Shown: positions 40,266 to 48,433 of the stretch, piece by piece | How positions within the stretch are numbered: position 1 is the stretch's first letter | How the letters are laid out: every line of letters starts with the position of its first letter | Assembly (NCBI GenBank): GCA_964649195.1 | Contig: CAZYPK010000013.1 | Location: 1-55,140 of the forward strand | Reading direction: 5' to 3' | Source: JTS-RE9 sp964649195 | GTDB taxonomy: Bacteria > Planctomycetota > Phycisphaerae > Phycisphaerales > Phycisphaeraceae | DNA length: 55,140 nucleotides | The notes under the pieces: generated by a model | What the model saw: only the letters and a program-made list of their open reading frames with translations | Databases searched by the model: none | Told to the model about the DNA's origin: nothing | Translations under genes and position numbers: made by a program

Positions 40266-41375
40266 TTACTCGAGCATCCCCAGCGGATTCTCCCGGTTCT
40301 TGAGCGGGAACGTCACCGTGCCGCCGGTGCGATGCGATTCGAAAACGCCGGCGATCATCTCCACCGTCGTCCTGCCTTCGTAGATGCTCGCCTCCGGCTC
40401 ACGGTCATGCTCCACCGCGGCGATCAGATCCTTCACGGCCCGCACGTTGCCCGCGTGCAGGCTCGTCTCCTTGATCGGCTCGTCCTTGCCCACGCCTTCG
40501 CTGCTCACGTTCACCCATGTCTTGCCGCTGCGGCCGGGCGACCAGCTCACGTCTTCGAGCAGTTTCACGTCAGGCAGCGAACCCATGAGAATCTCGATGA
40601 TGCCTTTGCTGCCGAAGATCTGAATGCCGAACCGCGTCGGCTCGCCGCCGATGTTTCGCTTCGAGTTGAACATCGCCACCGCTCCGCCGGCCAGGCCCCA
40701 TGTCGCATGCACCTCGTCACCGGCCAGCAGACCGATGCCTTCGGCGCCTTGCTTGACGTGTTCCTTGGTCACCGGTTTTCCGCCTTGGAAAACGCGGGCC
40801 TGGCACCACTCCGGTTCACCGCCCAGATGGTGAATCATGTTGAAGAGATGCGAGCCGAGCACCCAGAGGTCTTCGCCGCCGCCGCGCCGATCCTCCTTGC
40901 CTCGGGCGCGATATTCAAGCACCTCGCCGATGCGTCCTTCATCAAGCAGTTGCTTGACCACCGCCAGCTTCGGGCTGTAGCGCGTCTGAAAAGCGATGGC
41001 GACTTTCACGCCCGTCTTGCGACAGGCGGCGATCATGTCATCGGCCTGCTTGAGCGTCTGGCACATCGGCTTTTCGAGGTACATGTGAATGCCGCGATTG
41101 GCGCACTCGATCACCATCTCCGCATGTCGATCGACCCAGCGCGGCCCGATCGAAACATACTGCGGCTTCTCCTCGTCGAGCATTTTGCGATAGTCGAGAT
41201 AGCCCTTGGCGCCTTCGACCTTCAGCTTCTTGATCTCCGCTTCGAGTCCCGCCTTGTGATCGTCCGCAACGGCGACGATCTTCGCCCCGGGAATCGCCAG
41301 CCAGACGCGATCGAGATCGTGGCCGTAGTTGCCGCGACCCGTGGAACCGATGACAGCGACGCGATAGTCAGGCAT
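40266..41375 (-). CDS. Gfo/Idh/MocA family oxidoreductase
   Basis: 369 aa; start MPDYRVAVIGSTGRGNYGHD with AAGGAG. NAD(P)-binding Rossmann N-terminus, the family motif GIHMYLEKPMCQTLKQADDM (EKP), and a C-terminal beta-sheet domain with VLGSHLFNMIHHLGGEPEW. No signal peptide, so cytosolic. Acts on a sugar, inositol or similar polyol (substrate unknown). Divergent from a second family member at 41638, with a hairpin pair between. Confidence 0.9.
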   Translation of the reverse strand: MPDYRVAVIGSTGRGNYGHDLDRVWLAIPGAKIVAVADDHKAGLEAEIKKLKVEGAKGYLDYRKMLDEEKPQYVSIGPRWVDRHAEMVIECANRGIHMYLEKPMCQTLKQADDMIAACRKTGVKVAIAFQTRYSPKLAVVKQLLDEGRIGEVLEYRARGKEDRRGGGEDLWVLGSHLFNMIHHLGGEPEWCQARVFQGGKPVTKEHVKQGAEGIGLLAGDEVHATWGLAGGAVAMFNSKRNIGGEPTRFGIQIFGSKGIIEILMGSLPDVKLLEDVSWSPGRSGKTWVNVSSEGVGKDEPIKETSLHAGNVRAVKDLIAAVEHDREPEASIYEGRTTVEMIAGVFESHRTGGTVTFPLKNRENPLGMLE

Positions 41376-41408
41376 GGGAAACTCCTTGTGAAAGGATTGT
41401 ACGATGGA

Positions 41409-41544
41409 GCCGCGACGTAACACGTCGCGGACATCAGCGGTCGGCAATGCGTCTCCGTTCCGCCCTGCGTTTGAGGCTGAAAAGTCTCCCGCGCCGATCG
41501 GACTGTTTCAATCCGTTTGCGTCCGCGACGTGTTACGTCGCGGC
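41409..41544. repeat. Paired REP-like hairpins, pair 2
   Basis: Left hairpin 41409-41432 (arms CCGCGACGT / ACGTCGCGG, loop AAC) and inverted partner 41521-41544 with the same stem. They lie between divergent oxidoreductase genes. The 88-bp spacer has no ORF. Confidence 0.85.
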
Positions 41545-41637
41545 TGCTTCCGACAACTCTTTCATGCGAAGGCCGGTTCCCGTTTCGATATACTCGGCTT
41601 TCATCCTCATTCCCCGCTGAATCATCAGGAGCACCTC

Positions 41638-42951
41638 ATGAACACTCCGCTCAATCGTCGGCAGTTCATCAAGCGAACCGGTACCGCTGTCCTGGCGACC
41701 AGTGCGATCACCTTCGCATCCGTAAGAACACACGGCGAATCACCCAATGAGAAGGTCGTGGTCGGCGTGATGGGCATGAGCCGGGGCCTGCATCTGGCGG
41801 CGGGGTTTGAGAAGCAGGCCAACTGCGCGGTGAAGTATGTCTGCGACACGGACAACGGCAGGGCGAATCAGGGGGCGGTGAACATCGAGAAGATCAGGAA
41901 TCACAAGCCGCAGGCCATCGCCGATTATCGCAGGATTCTGGATGATCCTGAGATCGATGTGCTCATCTGCGCCGCTCCGAATCACTGGCACGCGCCGGCG
42001 ACGATCTTCGCCTGCCGGGCGGGCAAGCATGTCTATGTCGAGAAGCCTTGCAGCCATTCGCCTGCGGAAAGCGAGCTGATGGTGGCCGAGGCCCGCAAGC
42101 ACAAACGTATCGTGCAGATGGGCAATCAGCGGCGAAGCTGGCCCAAGATCATTGAGGCGATCGAGCTCATCAAGGCGGGCGAGATCGGCCGCGTCTATTA
42201 CTCCCGCGCCTGGTATGCCAACAGCCGCCCGACCATCGGTCGCGGGCAGATCACCGATCCGCCGGAAGGACTCGATTACGAACTGTGGCAAGGTCCCGCA
42301 CCGCGCCGGCCTTATCGCTCCAACCTCACGCCCTACAACTGGCACTGGTTCTGGCACTACGGCGGCGGCGAACTGGCCAACAACGGCATCCACGCCATCG
42401 ATCTTTCGCGCTGGGGGCTGGGCGTCGATTACCCCACGCGCGTCACCGCGGCAGGCGGCCGCTATGCCCACGATGATGATCAGGAAACGCCTGACACGAT
42501 GATGATCACCTGCGATTTTCCCGACAAGAAAACCATCATCTGGGAAGGCCTCAGTTGCAATCGTCGCGGCATCGAGGGCGACGGCTTCGGCGTCACCTTC
42601 CACGGCGACAAGGGCACGCTCGTCCTCAATTCCTCCGGCTACACCCGCTTCGATGCCACCAACCGCGAAAAGGCCAAGGCGCCCGGCCCCGCCGACGACA
42701 CGCCTCACTTCATCAACTTCCTCGACTGCATCCGCGCCGTCGGCAAGGACGGCCCGACGAAGCTGCCCAACTCCGACATCGAAGGCGGCCACAAGAGCAC
42801 CATGCTCTGCCATCTGGGCAACATCGCCTACCGCACCGGCCGCGCGTTGCAATGCGACGCCAGGGATGGCCGCATCAGGAATGATGACGAGGCGATGAAA
42901 CTGTGGAAGCGCGAATATGATCCGAAGTTTGATCCGTTCAAGGATGCGTGA
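41638..42951 (+). CDS. Gfo/Idh/MocA oxidoreductase with Tat signal
   Basis: 437 aa. The N-terminus MNTPLNRRQFIKRTGTAVLA is a twin-arginine signal (RRQFIKR), so it is probably exported folded with its NAD(P). Rossmann segment KVVVGVMGMSRGLHLAAGFEK, EKP-like motif GKHVYVEKPCSHSPAES, and YNWHWFWHYGGGELANNGIHAIDLSRWGLG typical of planctomycetal members. Ribosome site AGGAG. Role likely in carbohydrate turnover outside the cytoplasm (inference). Confidence 0.92.
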   Translation: MNTPLNRRQFIKRTGTAVLATSAITFASVRTHGESPNEKVVVGVMGMSRGLHLAAGFEKQANCAVKYVCDTDNGRANQGAVNIEKIRNHKPQAIADYRRILDDPEIDVLICAAPNHWHAPATIFACRAGKHVYVEKPCSHSPAESELMVAEARKHKRIVQMGNQRRSWPKIIEAIELIKAGEIGRVYYSRAWYANSRPTIGRGQITDPPEGLDYELWQGPAPRRPYRSNLTPYNWHWFWHYGGGELANNGIHAIDLSRWGLGVDYPTRVTAAGGRYAHDDDQETPDTMMITCDFPDKKTIIWEGLSCNRRGIEGDGFGVTFHGDKGTLVLNSSGYTRFDATNREKAKAPGPADDTPHFINFLDCIRAVGKDGPTKLPNSDIEGGHKSTMLCHLGNIAYRTGRALQCDARDGRIRNDDEAMKLWKREYDPKFDPFKDA

Positions 42952-43000
42952 ATCGGCAATCGACCGATGGATAGAATGAACCATTCGCGGAGTCCATCCC

Positions 43001-43321
43001 ATGCCCACGCCGGCCACCATCATGCATCCGCATATCGAGACCATTGATGGGGAACCCGCGCGGCTGCGTCGCCTCCCCCGCATTCGCGTCTCCATGATCG
43101 CTTCCGCCTACCTGACGCACGGCTACTCGCCGGAGGAGATGTGCAGGCAGTTTCCACATCTGCATCTCTCCGAGGCCTACTCCGCCATGGCCTATTACTT
43201 CGACCATCAGGCCCGGATTGATGCGGAGATCGAAGCGGAGATGCGGGAGTTCGATCAGTTGCGGGCGGGCAAACCGGTGTCGCCGTTTGTTCGTCGTCTG
43301 CGGGAACTGGGGGTGCGTTAA
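43001..43321 (+). CDS. DUF433 antitoxin-like protein
   Basis: 106 aa. GEPARLRRLPRIRVSMIASAYLTHGYSPEEMCRQFPHLHLSEAYSAMAYYFDHQARIDAEI is the DUF433 helix-turn-helix pattern. Preceded by GGAG. The next gene starts immediately after its stop (TAA-GTG). Such pairs form DUF433/DUF5615 toxin-antitoxin modules. Confidence 0.85.
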   Translation: MPTPATIMHPHIETIDGEPARLRRLPRIRVSMIASAYLTHGYSPEEMCRQFPHLHLSEAYSAMAYYFDHQARIDAEIEAEMREFDQLRAGKPVSPFVRRLRELGVR

Positions 43322-43681
43322 GTGGCGGTCCAACTCTACATGGACGTGCATGTTCCGCGCGCCATCACGGAGCAACTGCGACTTCGGGGCGTCGATGTGA
43401 TGACCGCGCAGGAGGATGATGCGACGCAACTCACGGATGAACAGCTTCTTGATCGTGCCGCCGTGCTGTCACGCATCGTCTTCACCCATGACCATCGGTT
43501 TCGGGCGATGGCCGAAGAGCGCATCCGCGAAGGCAAACACTTCTGCGGACTGGCATTTGGTCCGATGTCTGCGTCGCTCATCGGAATATACATCGCTGAC
43601 CTGGCACCTCATCGCACAGGCCTCGTCATCCGAAGACTGGCAGGACCACGTCGAGTATCTTCCTTTGTGATTCCTCATTGA
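43322..43681 (+). CDS. DUF5615 PIN-like toxin
   Basis: 119 aa from a GTG directly abutting the previous stop. YMDVHVPRAITEQLRLRGVDVMTAQEDDATQLTDEQLLDRA and RIVFTHDHRFRAMAEE match the PIN-like DUF5615 fold with conserved Asp residues, a predicted RNase. Partner of the DUF433 gene. Confidence 0.85.
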   Translation: MAVQLYMDVHVPRAITEQLRLRGVDVMTAQEDDATQLTDEQLLDRAAVLSRIVFTHDHRFRAMAEERIREGKHFCGLAFGPMSASLIGIYIADLAPHRTGLVIRRLAGPRRVSSFVIPH

Positions 43682-43693
43682 ACGAGCAAACCT

Positions 43694-43713
43694 CCGTCCG
43701 CCGAGGCGGACGG
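43694..43713. repeat. Short perfect hairpin
   Basis: Arms CCGTCCGCC / GGCGGACGG, loop GA. Just after the toxin gene and 20 bp before the next gene. Could act as a weak terminator or be another REP-like unit. Confidence 0.6.
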
Positions 43714-43733
43714 CTAACTACGGAAACTTAACC

Positions 43734-44750
43734 ATGTGCCGCCTATCGATCCTTATTGCCTGCGTTGTTTTGCAACTGCCTTGCGTCGCGGCCTTCGCCG
43801 ATGATGCGAAGATCATCCGCATCGGCATCATCGGTCTTGATACGTCGCACGCCCCGGCCTTCGCCAAGGAACTGAACAATCCCAAGGCGGCTGAAGATAT
43901 TGCCGGCTGTCGCGTGGTCGCTGCTTATCCCAAGGGCAGTCCTGACATCAAGTCGAGCGTTGACCGTGTGCCTGCCTACACGCAGCAGTTTAAGGACATG
44001 GGAATCGAGATTGTCGATTCGATCGATGCGCTGCTGACGAAGGTCGATGCGGTGCTGCTGGAGACGAATGATGGCCGTCCGCATCTGGAGCAGATCATTC
44101 CGTGCCTGAAGGCGGGCAAGCCGGTGTTCATCGACAAGCCGATCGCCGGTTCGCTGGCCGATGCGATTGCGATTTTTGAACTGGCGAAAAAATACAAGGT
44201 GCCGGTGTGGTCATCATCGAGCCTGCGCTACGCGGATGGCGCACAGGCCATCCGCAACGGCAAGGTCGGCGATGTGCTTGGGTGCGATGCGTGGTCGCCC
44301 TGCGCGCTGGAGCCGAACCATCCCGATCTCTTCTGGTACGGCATCCACGGCGTCGAAACGCTTTTCACCTGCATGAACATCGGCTGCGAAACCGTCGTCC
44401 GCATCTCCACCAAAGACACTGACCTGGTTGTGGGCACCTGGAAGGATGGCCGCGTGGGCACCTTCCGAGGCATCCGCCACAAGGGCGCCACCTACGGCGG
44501 CACCGCGTTCGGCAGCAAGGGCATCACCGAGGTCGGCCCGTTCAAAGGGTACCGCCCGCTTGTCGTGCAGATTGTTTCGTTTCTCAAGACGAGGCAGTCG
44601 CCGGTTTCCGCCGAGGAAACGCTGGAGATTTACGCCTTCATGGAAGCCGCCGATGAAAGCAAACGGCAAGGCGGCGTGCCGGTGAAGATCAGTGATGTGA
44701 TGAAGAAGGCCGCTGCGGAAGCGATGAAGAAGATCGAATCGCTCAACTGA
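43734..44750 (+). CDS. Secreted Gfo/Idh/MocA family oxidoreductase
   Basis: 338 aa. Sec-type signal peptide MCRLSILIACVVLQLPCVAAFA. Rossmann start IRIGIIGLDTSHAPAFAKEL and motif GKPVFIDKPIAGSLADAIAIF (DKP instead of EKP). The C-terminal part contains GIHGVETLFTCMN. The TSHAPAF variant groups it with planctomycetal secreted members of unknown substrate. Convergent with the phosphatase gene, overlapping by 8 nt. Confidence 0.88.
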   Translation: MCRLSILIACVVLQLPCVAAFADDAKIIRIGIIGLDTSHAPAFAKELNNPKAAEDIAGCRVVAAYPKGSPDIKSSVDRVPAYTQQFKDMGIEIVDSIDALLTKVDAVLLETNDGRPHLEQIIPCLKAGKPVFIDKPIAGSLADAIAIFELAKKYKVPVWSSSSLRYADGAQAIRNGKVGDVLGCDAWSPCALEPNHPDLFWYGIHGVETLFTCMNIGCETVVRISTKDTDLVVGTWKDGRVGTFRGIRHKGATYGGTAFGSKGITEVGPFKGYRPLVVQIVSFLKTRQSPVSAEETLEIYAFMEAADESKRQGGVPVKISDVMKKAAAEAMKKIESLN

Positions 44751-45744
44751 TGGCGGCCTTCACCGCGGCGACGACTTCATCGTGGATCGCCCCGCTGGTG
44801 GCGATGATGCCCTGGTTGTTCGCCAGCGTTCTGCCTTGCGAAAAGTCGAGCGGTCTGCCATGCAGGTCCGTCACCTTGCCGCCCGCCTCTTCGACGATGA
44901 TCGCGCCTGCCGCGTGGTCCCAGATTTTTTCGCGGTAGTCGGCGCGGGTGGGGAGGCGGAGATAAATCGAGGCATCACCACGGGCGAGGATGCCGTATTT
45001 CACCTGGCTGTCCATCCGCAGCGGCGGCGCGGTGATGCCCAGCGATGTGGCGATCCGCTGCGAGAGCGATTGATCGGAGTGGCCTGATTCGACGGACTCG
45101 CAGAAGCGGGCGTCCGCGGTGTCGGTGATGTTCCGAACGCGAATGCCCGGCGCCATGATGCGATCGGGGTTCATGCCCGAAGGTGTGACGAAGCGGGCGC
45201 CTCCGCCGCGTGTTGCAAGGAAGATCGTGCCTTTCTCGCCGAGGGATTCCACGTTGGGACAACCCAGCACGCCGAACACGACCTGATGATTGACGATCAG
45301 CGCCAGGGCGACGGCGTACTGCCCGCCGCGCAGAAAACCCTTCGTGCCATCGATGGGATCGAGCGTCCAGTAGCGATCGGCGGCGCCGTCGGCGCCGCCG
45401 CGATCGATGGCGCTCAGGATGTCGCTTTCGCAGGCGCCGGCCATCTCCCGCCTGGCCGCGAGGACCACCGCATCGCGCAGCGGCTTTGCATCGGGCTGCC
45501 GCAGTTCACCGGCGGTCTCCTCGCCGACGATCGGATCATCAGGGAACGCCTGCGCGATGGCGGCGCAGACCACCGCCTGCGAAGCGAAGTCCGCGACGGT
45601 GACCGGGCTTTTGTCCTTTTTCGTGAGCGTGTCGGCGGTGACGAGCTTCGCCTGCACCGCGCCGCACACGCGCATCGCCTTGGTGACGGCTGCAAGAGCG
45701 ACGTTCCATTCGCGGAGAGGGGCGGGGGCCATGCCGGGGGTCAT
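44743..45744 (-). CDS. 3'(2'),5'-bisphosphate nucleotidase (CysQ/HAL2-like)
   Basis: 333 aa, inositol monophosphatase superfamily. Metal sites: IVGEETAGELR, WTLDPIDGTKGFLRGGQ, and DHAAGAIIVEEAGGKVTDLHG. SPVTVADFASQAV marks the N-terminal lid. Likely converts 3'-phosphoadenosine 5'-phosphate to AMP, the by-product of PAPS reductase, which fits a cysH-like gene at 52809 in the same window. Confidence 0.88.
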   Translation of the reverse strand: MTPGMAPAPLREWNVALAAVTKAMRVCGAVQAKLVTADTLTKKDKSPVTVADFASQAVVCAAIAQAFPDDPIVGEETAGELRQPDAKPLRDAVVLAARREMAGACESDILSAIDRGGADGAADRYWTLDPIDGTKGFLRGGQYAVALALIVNHQVVFGVLGCPNVESLGEKGTIFLATRGGGARFVTPSGMNPDRIMAPGIRVRNITDTADARFCESVESGHSDQSLSQRIATSLGITAPPLRMDSQVKYGILARGDASIYLRLPTRADYREKIWDHAAGAIIVEEAGGKVTDLHGRPLDFSQGRTLANNQGIIATSGAIHDEVVAAVKAAIS

Positions 45745-45798
45745 GCCGGGAGATTAGCAGGAAATGTTTGGGTTGATCGTTGCGAAGCCGCGAGCGGC

Positions 45799-47214
45799 TT
45801 AGTAGCCGCCGCCGCCGCCGGTGGGGCGGGCAAGGTTGTTGAAACGGGTTGTCGCGCCGTCGAAGGTCAGCTCGACGACGCCCGTCGGTCCGTTGCGCTG
45901 CTTGGCGATGATCACCTCGGCCACGCCCTTCTTCTCCGGATTCTCCTGGGCCCAGTTTGGATCGTTGACGTGGTAATACTCCTCGCGGTGGAGCATCATC
46001 ACCACGTCGGCATCCTGCTCGATGGAGCCTGATTCGCGCAGGTCGCTCATGCGCGGGCGGTGTCCTTCGCGACTCTCGGCGGCGCGGTTGAGCTGGCTGA
46101 GGCAGACCACCGGCACGGAGAGGTCGCGGGCCATGGCCTTGATGCCGCGCGACAGTTCGGAGACTTCCTGCTGGCGCGATTCGCTGCCTGGCGAGCTCAT
46201 GAGCTGGAGGTAGTCGATGATGATGAACTTGATGTGGTATCGGGCCGCCATGCGCCGCGCCTTGGCGCGGAGTTGGAGCAGGGTGAGGCCGGGGGTGTCG
46301 TCGATGTAGAGCGGGGCTTCGCTCAGTTCGCCGACGGTGGCGTGCAGGCGCGGCCAGTCATCCTCGCGGAGCATGTTGCGGCGAAGGCGATGCGAATCGA
46401 CGCCCGAGCGCGAGCAGAGCAGACGCTGCGCCAGTTGCTGCCGGCTCATTTCCAGGCTGAAGATCGCGCAGGCCTTCTTGTCCGTGGCCGCCACATGCTC
46501 GGCGATGTTCACCGCGAAGGCGGTCTTGCCCATCGAGGGGCGGGCCGCCACGATGATCAGTTCGCCGTCCTGAAGGCCGCTGGTCATTTCGTCGAGTTCG
46601 TAGAAGCCCGTGGCCAGCCCGGTCACATCGCGGCCTTCCTGCGATTCCAGCCTGGCGTAGGTTTCGTGCAGCAGTTCCTCCAGCGTCGCCACGTCCGCGT
46701 TGCCCGGGCCGTCGGCGATCTTGAAGATTTCCTTCTCCGCCTCATCGAGCAGGTTCGCCACCGGATCGCGGCTGGTGTAGGCGTTGTAAAGAATGCGGCC
46801 GCTGGCGTCGATCAGCTTTCGCAGCACCGATTTTTCGCGCACCAGCTTCGCGTAGTAGGGCGCGTTGGTCGGATCGGGCACCGCTTCGCCCAGGCGCAGC
46901 AGATACTCGACGCCGCCCACATCCTCCAGCAGATTGTGATCCGCCAGCCGCTGCTTGATTTGCACGATGTCGATCGATTCGTGATGATCGTAAAGATGCA
47001 CCAGCGCATCGAAGATGGCCGAGTGCTTCTGCACGTAGAAGTCCTCGCTCGACTTGATGATCTCGATCACATCGCCGATCATCCGGCTGTCGAGAATCAT
47101 CGCCCCCAGCAATGCCGCCTCGGCTTCAAGGGCATGCGGCGGCACCTTGTCGAACAGCTTGGCCAGTTCGGCGCGGTCGGGTTCGAAGGATTGTCGGGCG
47201 CGAAAGGTGCTCAT
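45799..47214 (-). CDS. dnaB: Replicative DNA helicase DnaB
   Basis: 471 aa; start MSTFRARQSF after GGAGG. N-terminal DnaB domain (PPHALEAEAALLGAMILD), Walker A IVAARPSMGKTAFAVN, Walker B region FIIIDYLQLMSSPGSE, and the QEVSELSRGIKAMARDL and LRESGSIEQDADVV motifs. Family-typical length, no intein seen. Hexameric 5'-3' helicase at the fork. A GCCGCGAGCGGC hairpin (45784-45795) lies just beyond its stop codon. The element's loader-like protein may recruit it (inference). Confidence 0.95.
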   Translation of the reverse strand: MSTFRARQSFEPDRAELAKLFDKVPPHALEAEAALLGAMILDSRMIGDVIEIIKSSEDFYVQKHSAIFDALVHLYDHHESIDIVQIKQRLADHNLLEDVGGVEYLLRLGEAVPDPTNAPYYAKLVREKSVLRKLIDASGRILYNAYTSRDPVANLLDEAEKEIFKIADGPGNADVATLEELLHETYARLESQEGRDVTGLATGFYELDEMTSGLQDGELIIVAARPSMGKTAFAVNIAEHVAATDKKACAIFSLEMSRQQLAQRLLCSRSGVDSHRLRRNMLREDDWPRLHATVGELSEAPLYIDDTPGLTLLQLRAKARRMAARYHIKFIIIDYLQLMSSPGSESRQQEVSELSRGIKAMARDLSVPVVCLSQLNRAAESREGHRPRMSDLRESGSIEQDADVVMMLHREEYYHVNDPNWAQENPEKKGVAEVIIAKQRNGPTGVVELTFDGATTRFNNLARPTGGGGGY

Positions 47215-47364
47215 GCCTCCATCTTCGCAGATCGCCATGTCCAAGGCGAAGCCGATCGCCCGTTGCGGCGCGCGAGTGGGAAAGCTGTCGAAAAGCCGGG
47301 ACGTGATGCGACGAAGTTCGAAAGGGTTTGTCCGAACCTTCCCGCTTCCGGAAAGACACCGGCC

Positions 47365-47994
47365 ATGAAAACCGCCTGCCCGTTGACGTTGACTTTGCTG
47401 CTCGCCTGTTCATCGCATCTGTTCGGAAGCGAAAGCCGTCTCGATTTTCAACCGACGTTAAGCCTCGTCAATGAGCCGGCGGCCGCCCGGCCGCAGCCTG
47501 TCGCCCCGGCGGATCCGTACACCCGGGGCCGATGGTCGCTGCAACTGACCGGATCGGCGACCTTCGGCGAGGAACGAGGCGACCTCTATCTGGCTCACTT
47601 TGGCGTGGGCTACTTTTTCGCCGACACGCTGTCGATCAACTTCGAAGGCATCGCGGGCCGGTTGGAACCCCAGGGGTCGGACGTTGAGGATGGCGACGTT
47701 TATGGATTTGATCTGCTGCTGCGCTGGCATTTTCTGCATCACGAAACATGGTCCGTTTATGTCGAAGGCGGCGCGGGCATGATCTGGTTCGATGACCGCT
47801 TCCCCGGCGGCGGCACCCGCCAGAACTTCACCCCCCAGTTGGGCATGGGGTTTACGCTGCGCCTGATCGAGCAGGTCCATCTCATGGCCGGCATCCGATG
47901 GCACCATGTTTCCAACGCCCGCAAATCAGGCAGGGACCGCAACCCCGGCTTCGACGGCGCGATGGTTTATGCAGGGGTCTTCATTCCGTTCTAA
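47365..47994 (+). CDS. PagL-like lipid A 3-O-deacylase / acyloxyacyl hydrolase family protein
   Basis: 209 aa. Signal peptide MKTACPLTLTLLLACSSHLFGS. Beta-barrel strands (SLQLTGSATFGEERGDLYLAHFGVGYFF) and the catalytic HxSNA block RWHHVSNARKSGRDRNPGFD, as in PagL. Outer-membrane protein that would trim lipid A acyl chains. The family also includes proteins without shown activity. Confidence 0.82.
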   Translation: MKTACPLTLTLLLACSSHLFGSESRLDFQPTLSLVNEPAAARPQPVAPADPYTRGRWSLQLTGSATFGEERGDLYLAHFGVGYFFADTLSINFEGIAGRLEPQGSDVEDGDVYGFDLLLRWHFLHHETWSVYVEGGAGMIWFDDRFPGGGTRQNFTPQLGMGFTLRLIEQVHLMAGIRWHHVSNARKSGRDRNPGFDGAMVYAGVFIPF

Positions 47995-48052
47995 GCCTGA
48001 TTCACTATCATGTCCCCTGACGCATCGCCACTCTCTTTCCGGAGATTTCATC

Positions 48053-48433
48053 ATGCTCGACAAAGTCGAAGTTCTCCGCGCGGCGTGCTGCATCGCCGGT
48101 CTCGACGGCGCCATCGGCGAGGCGGAGATGCCGCTGCTTCAGAGGCTGGCGTCGGAAGCGGGGATTGGGGCGGCATCCTTCAAGGCGATGCGCGACCGGG
48201 CCACGAGCGATCCCATGTATTTCGAGCAGCAGTTCCGATTTCTTCGCAGCGATCCCGATGAGACGATGAAAACATTGCTGCGCGTCGCCGTGGCCGACGG
48301 CGAGCTTCATCCCAACGAACGGGTTGTCCTCCAGGCCTTCGCCGCCAAACTGGGGGTTGGCGATGAACGATACGACCAACTGCTCACGGCCGCCGAGCAG
48401 GTCATCGCGCGCGGCGGCGGGAAGGCGTCATGA
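48053..48433 (+). CDS. TerB-like protein
   Basis: 126 aa. ACCIAGLDGAIGEAEMPLLQRLASEAGI and VAVADGELHPNERVVLQAFAAKLGV are the two acidic-helix repeats of the TerB fold. Ribosome site GGAGA. Stop overlaps the glycosidase start (ATGA), so the two are coupled. Specific role unknown. Confidence 0.82.
   Translation: MLDKVEVLRAACCIAGLDGAIGEAEMPLLQRLASEAGIGAASFKAMRDRATSDPMYFEQQFRFLRSDPDETMKTLLRVAVADGELHPNERVVLQAFAAKLGVGDERYDQLLTAAEQVIARGGGKAS

Noticed and set aside
46060..47364. N-terminal part of a 644-codon plus-strand frame running into the PagL-like gene
   Set aside because: It is antisense to dnaB; the real protein starts with a signal peptide at 47365.
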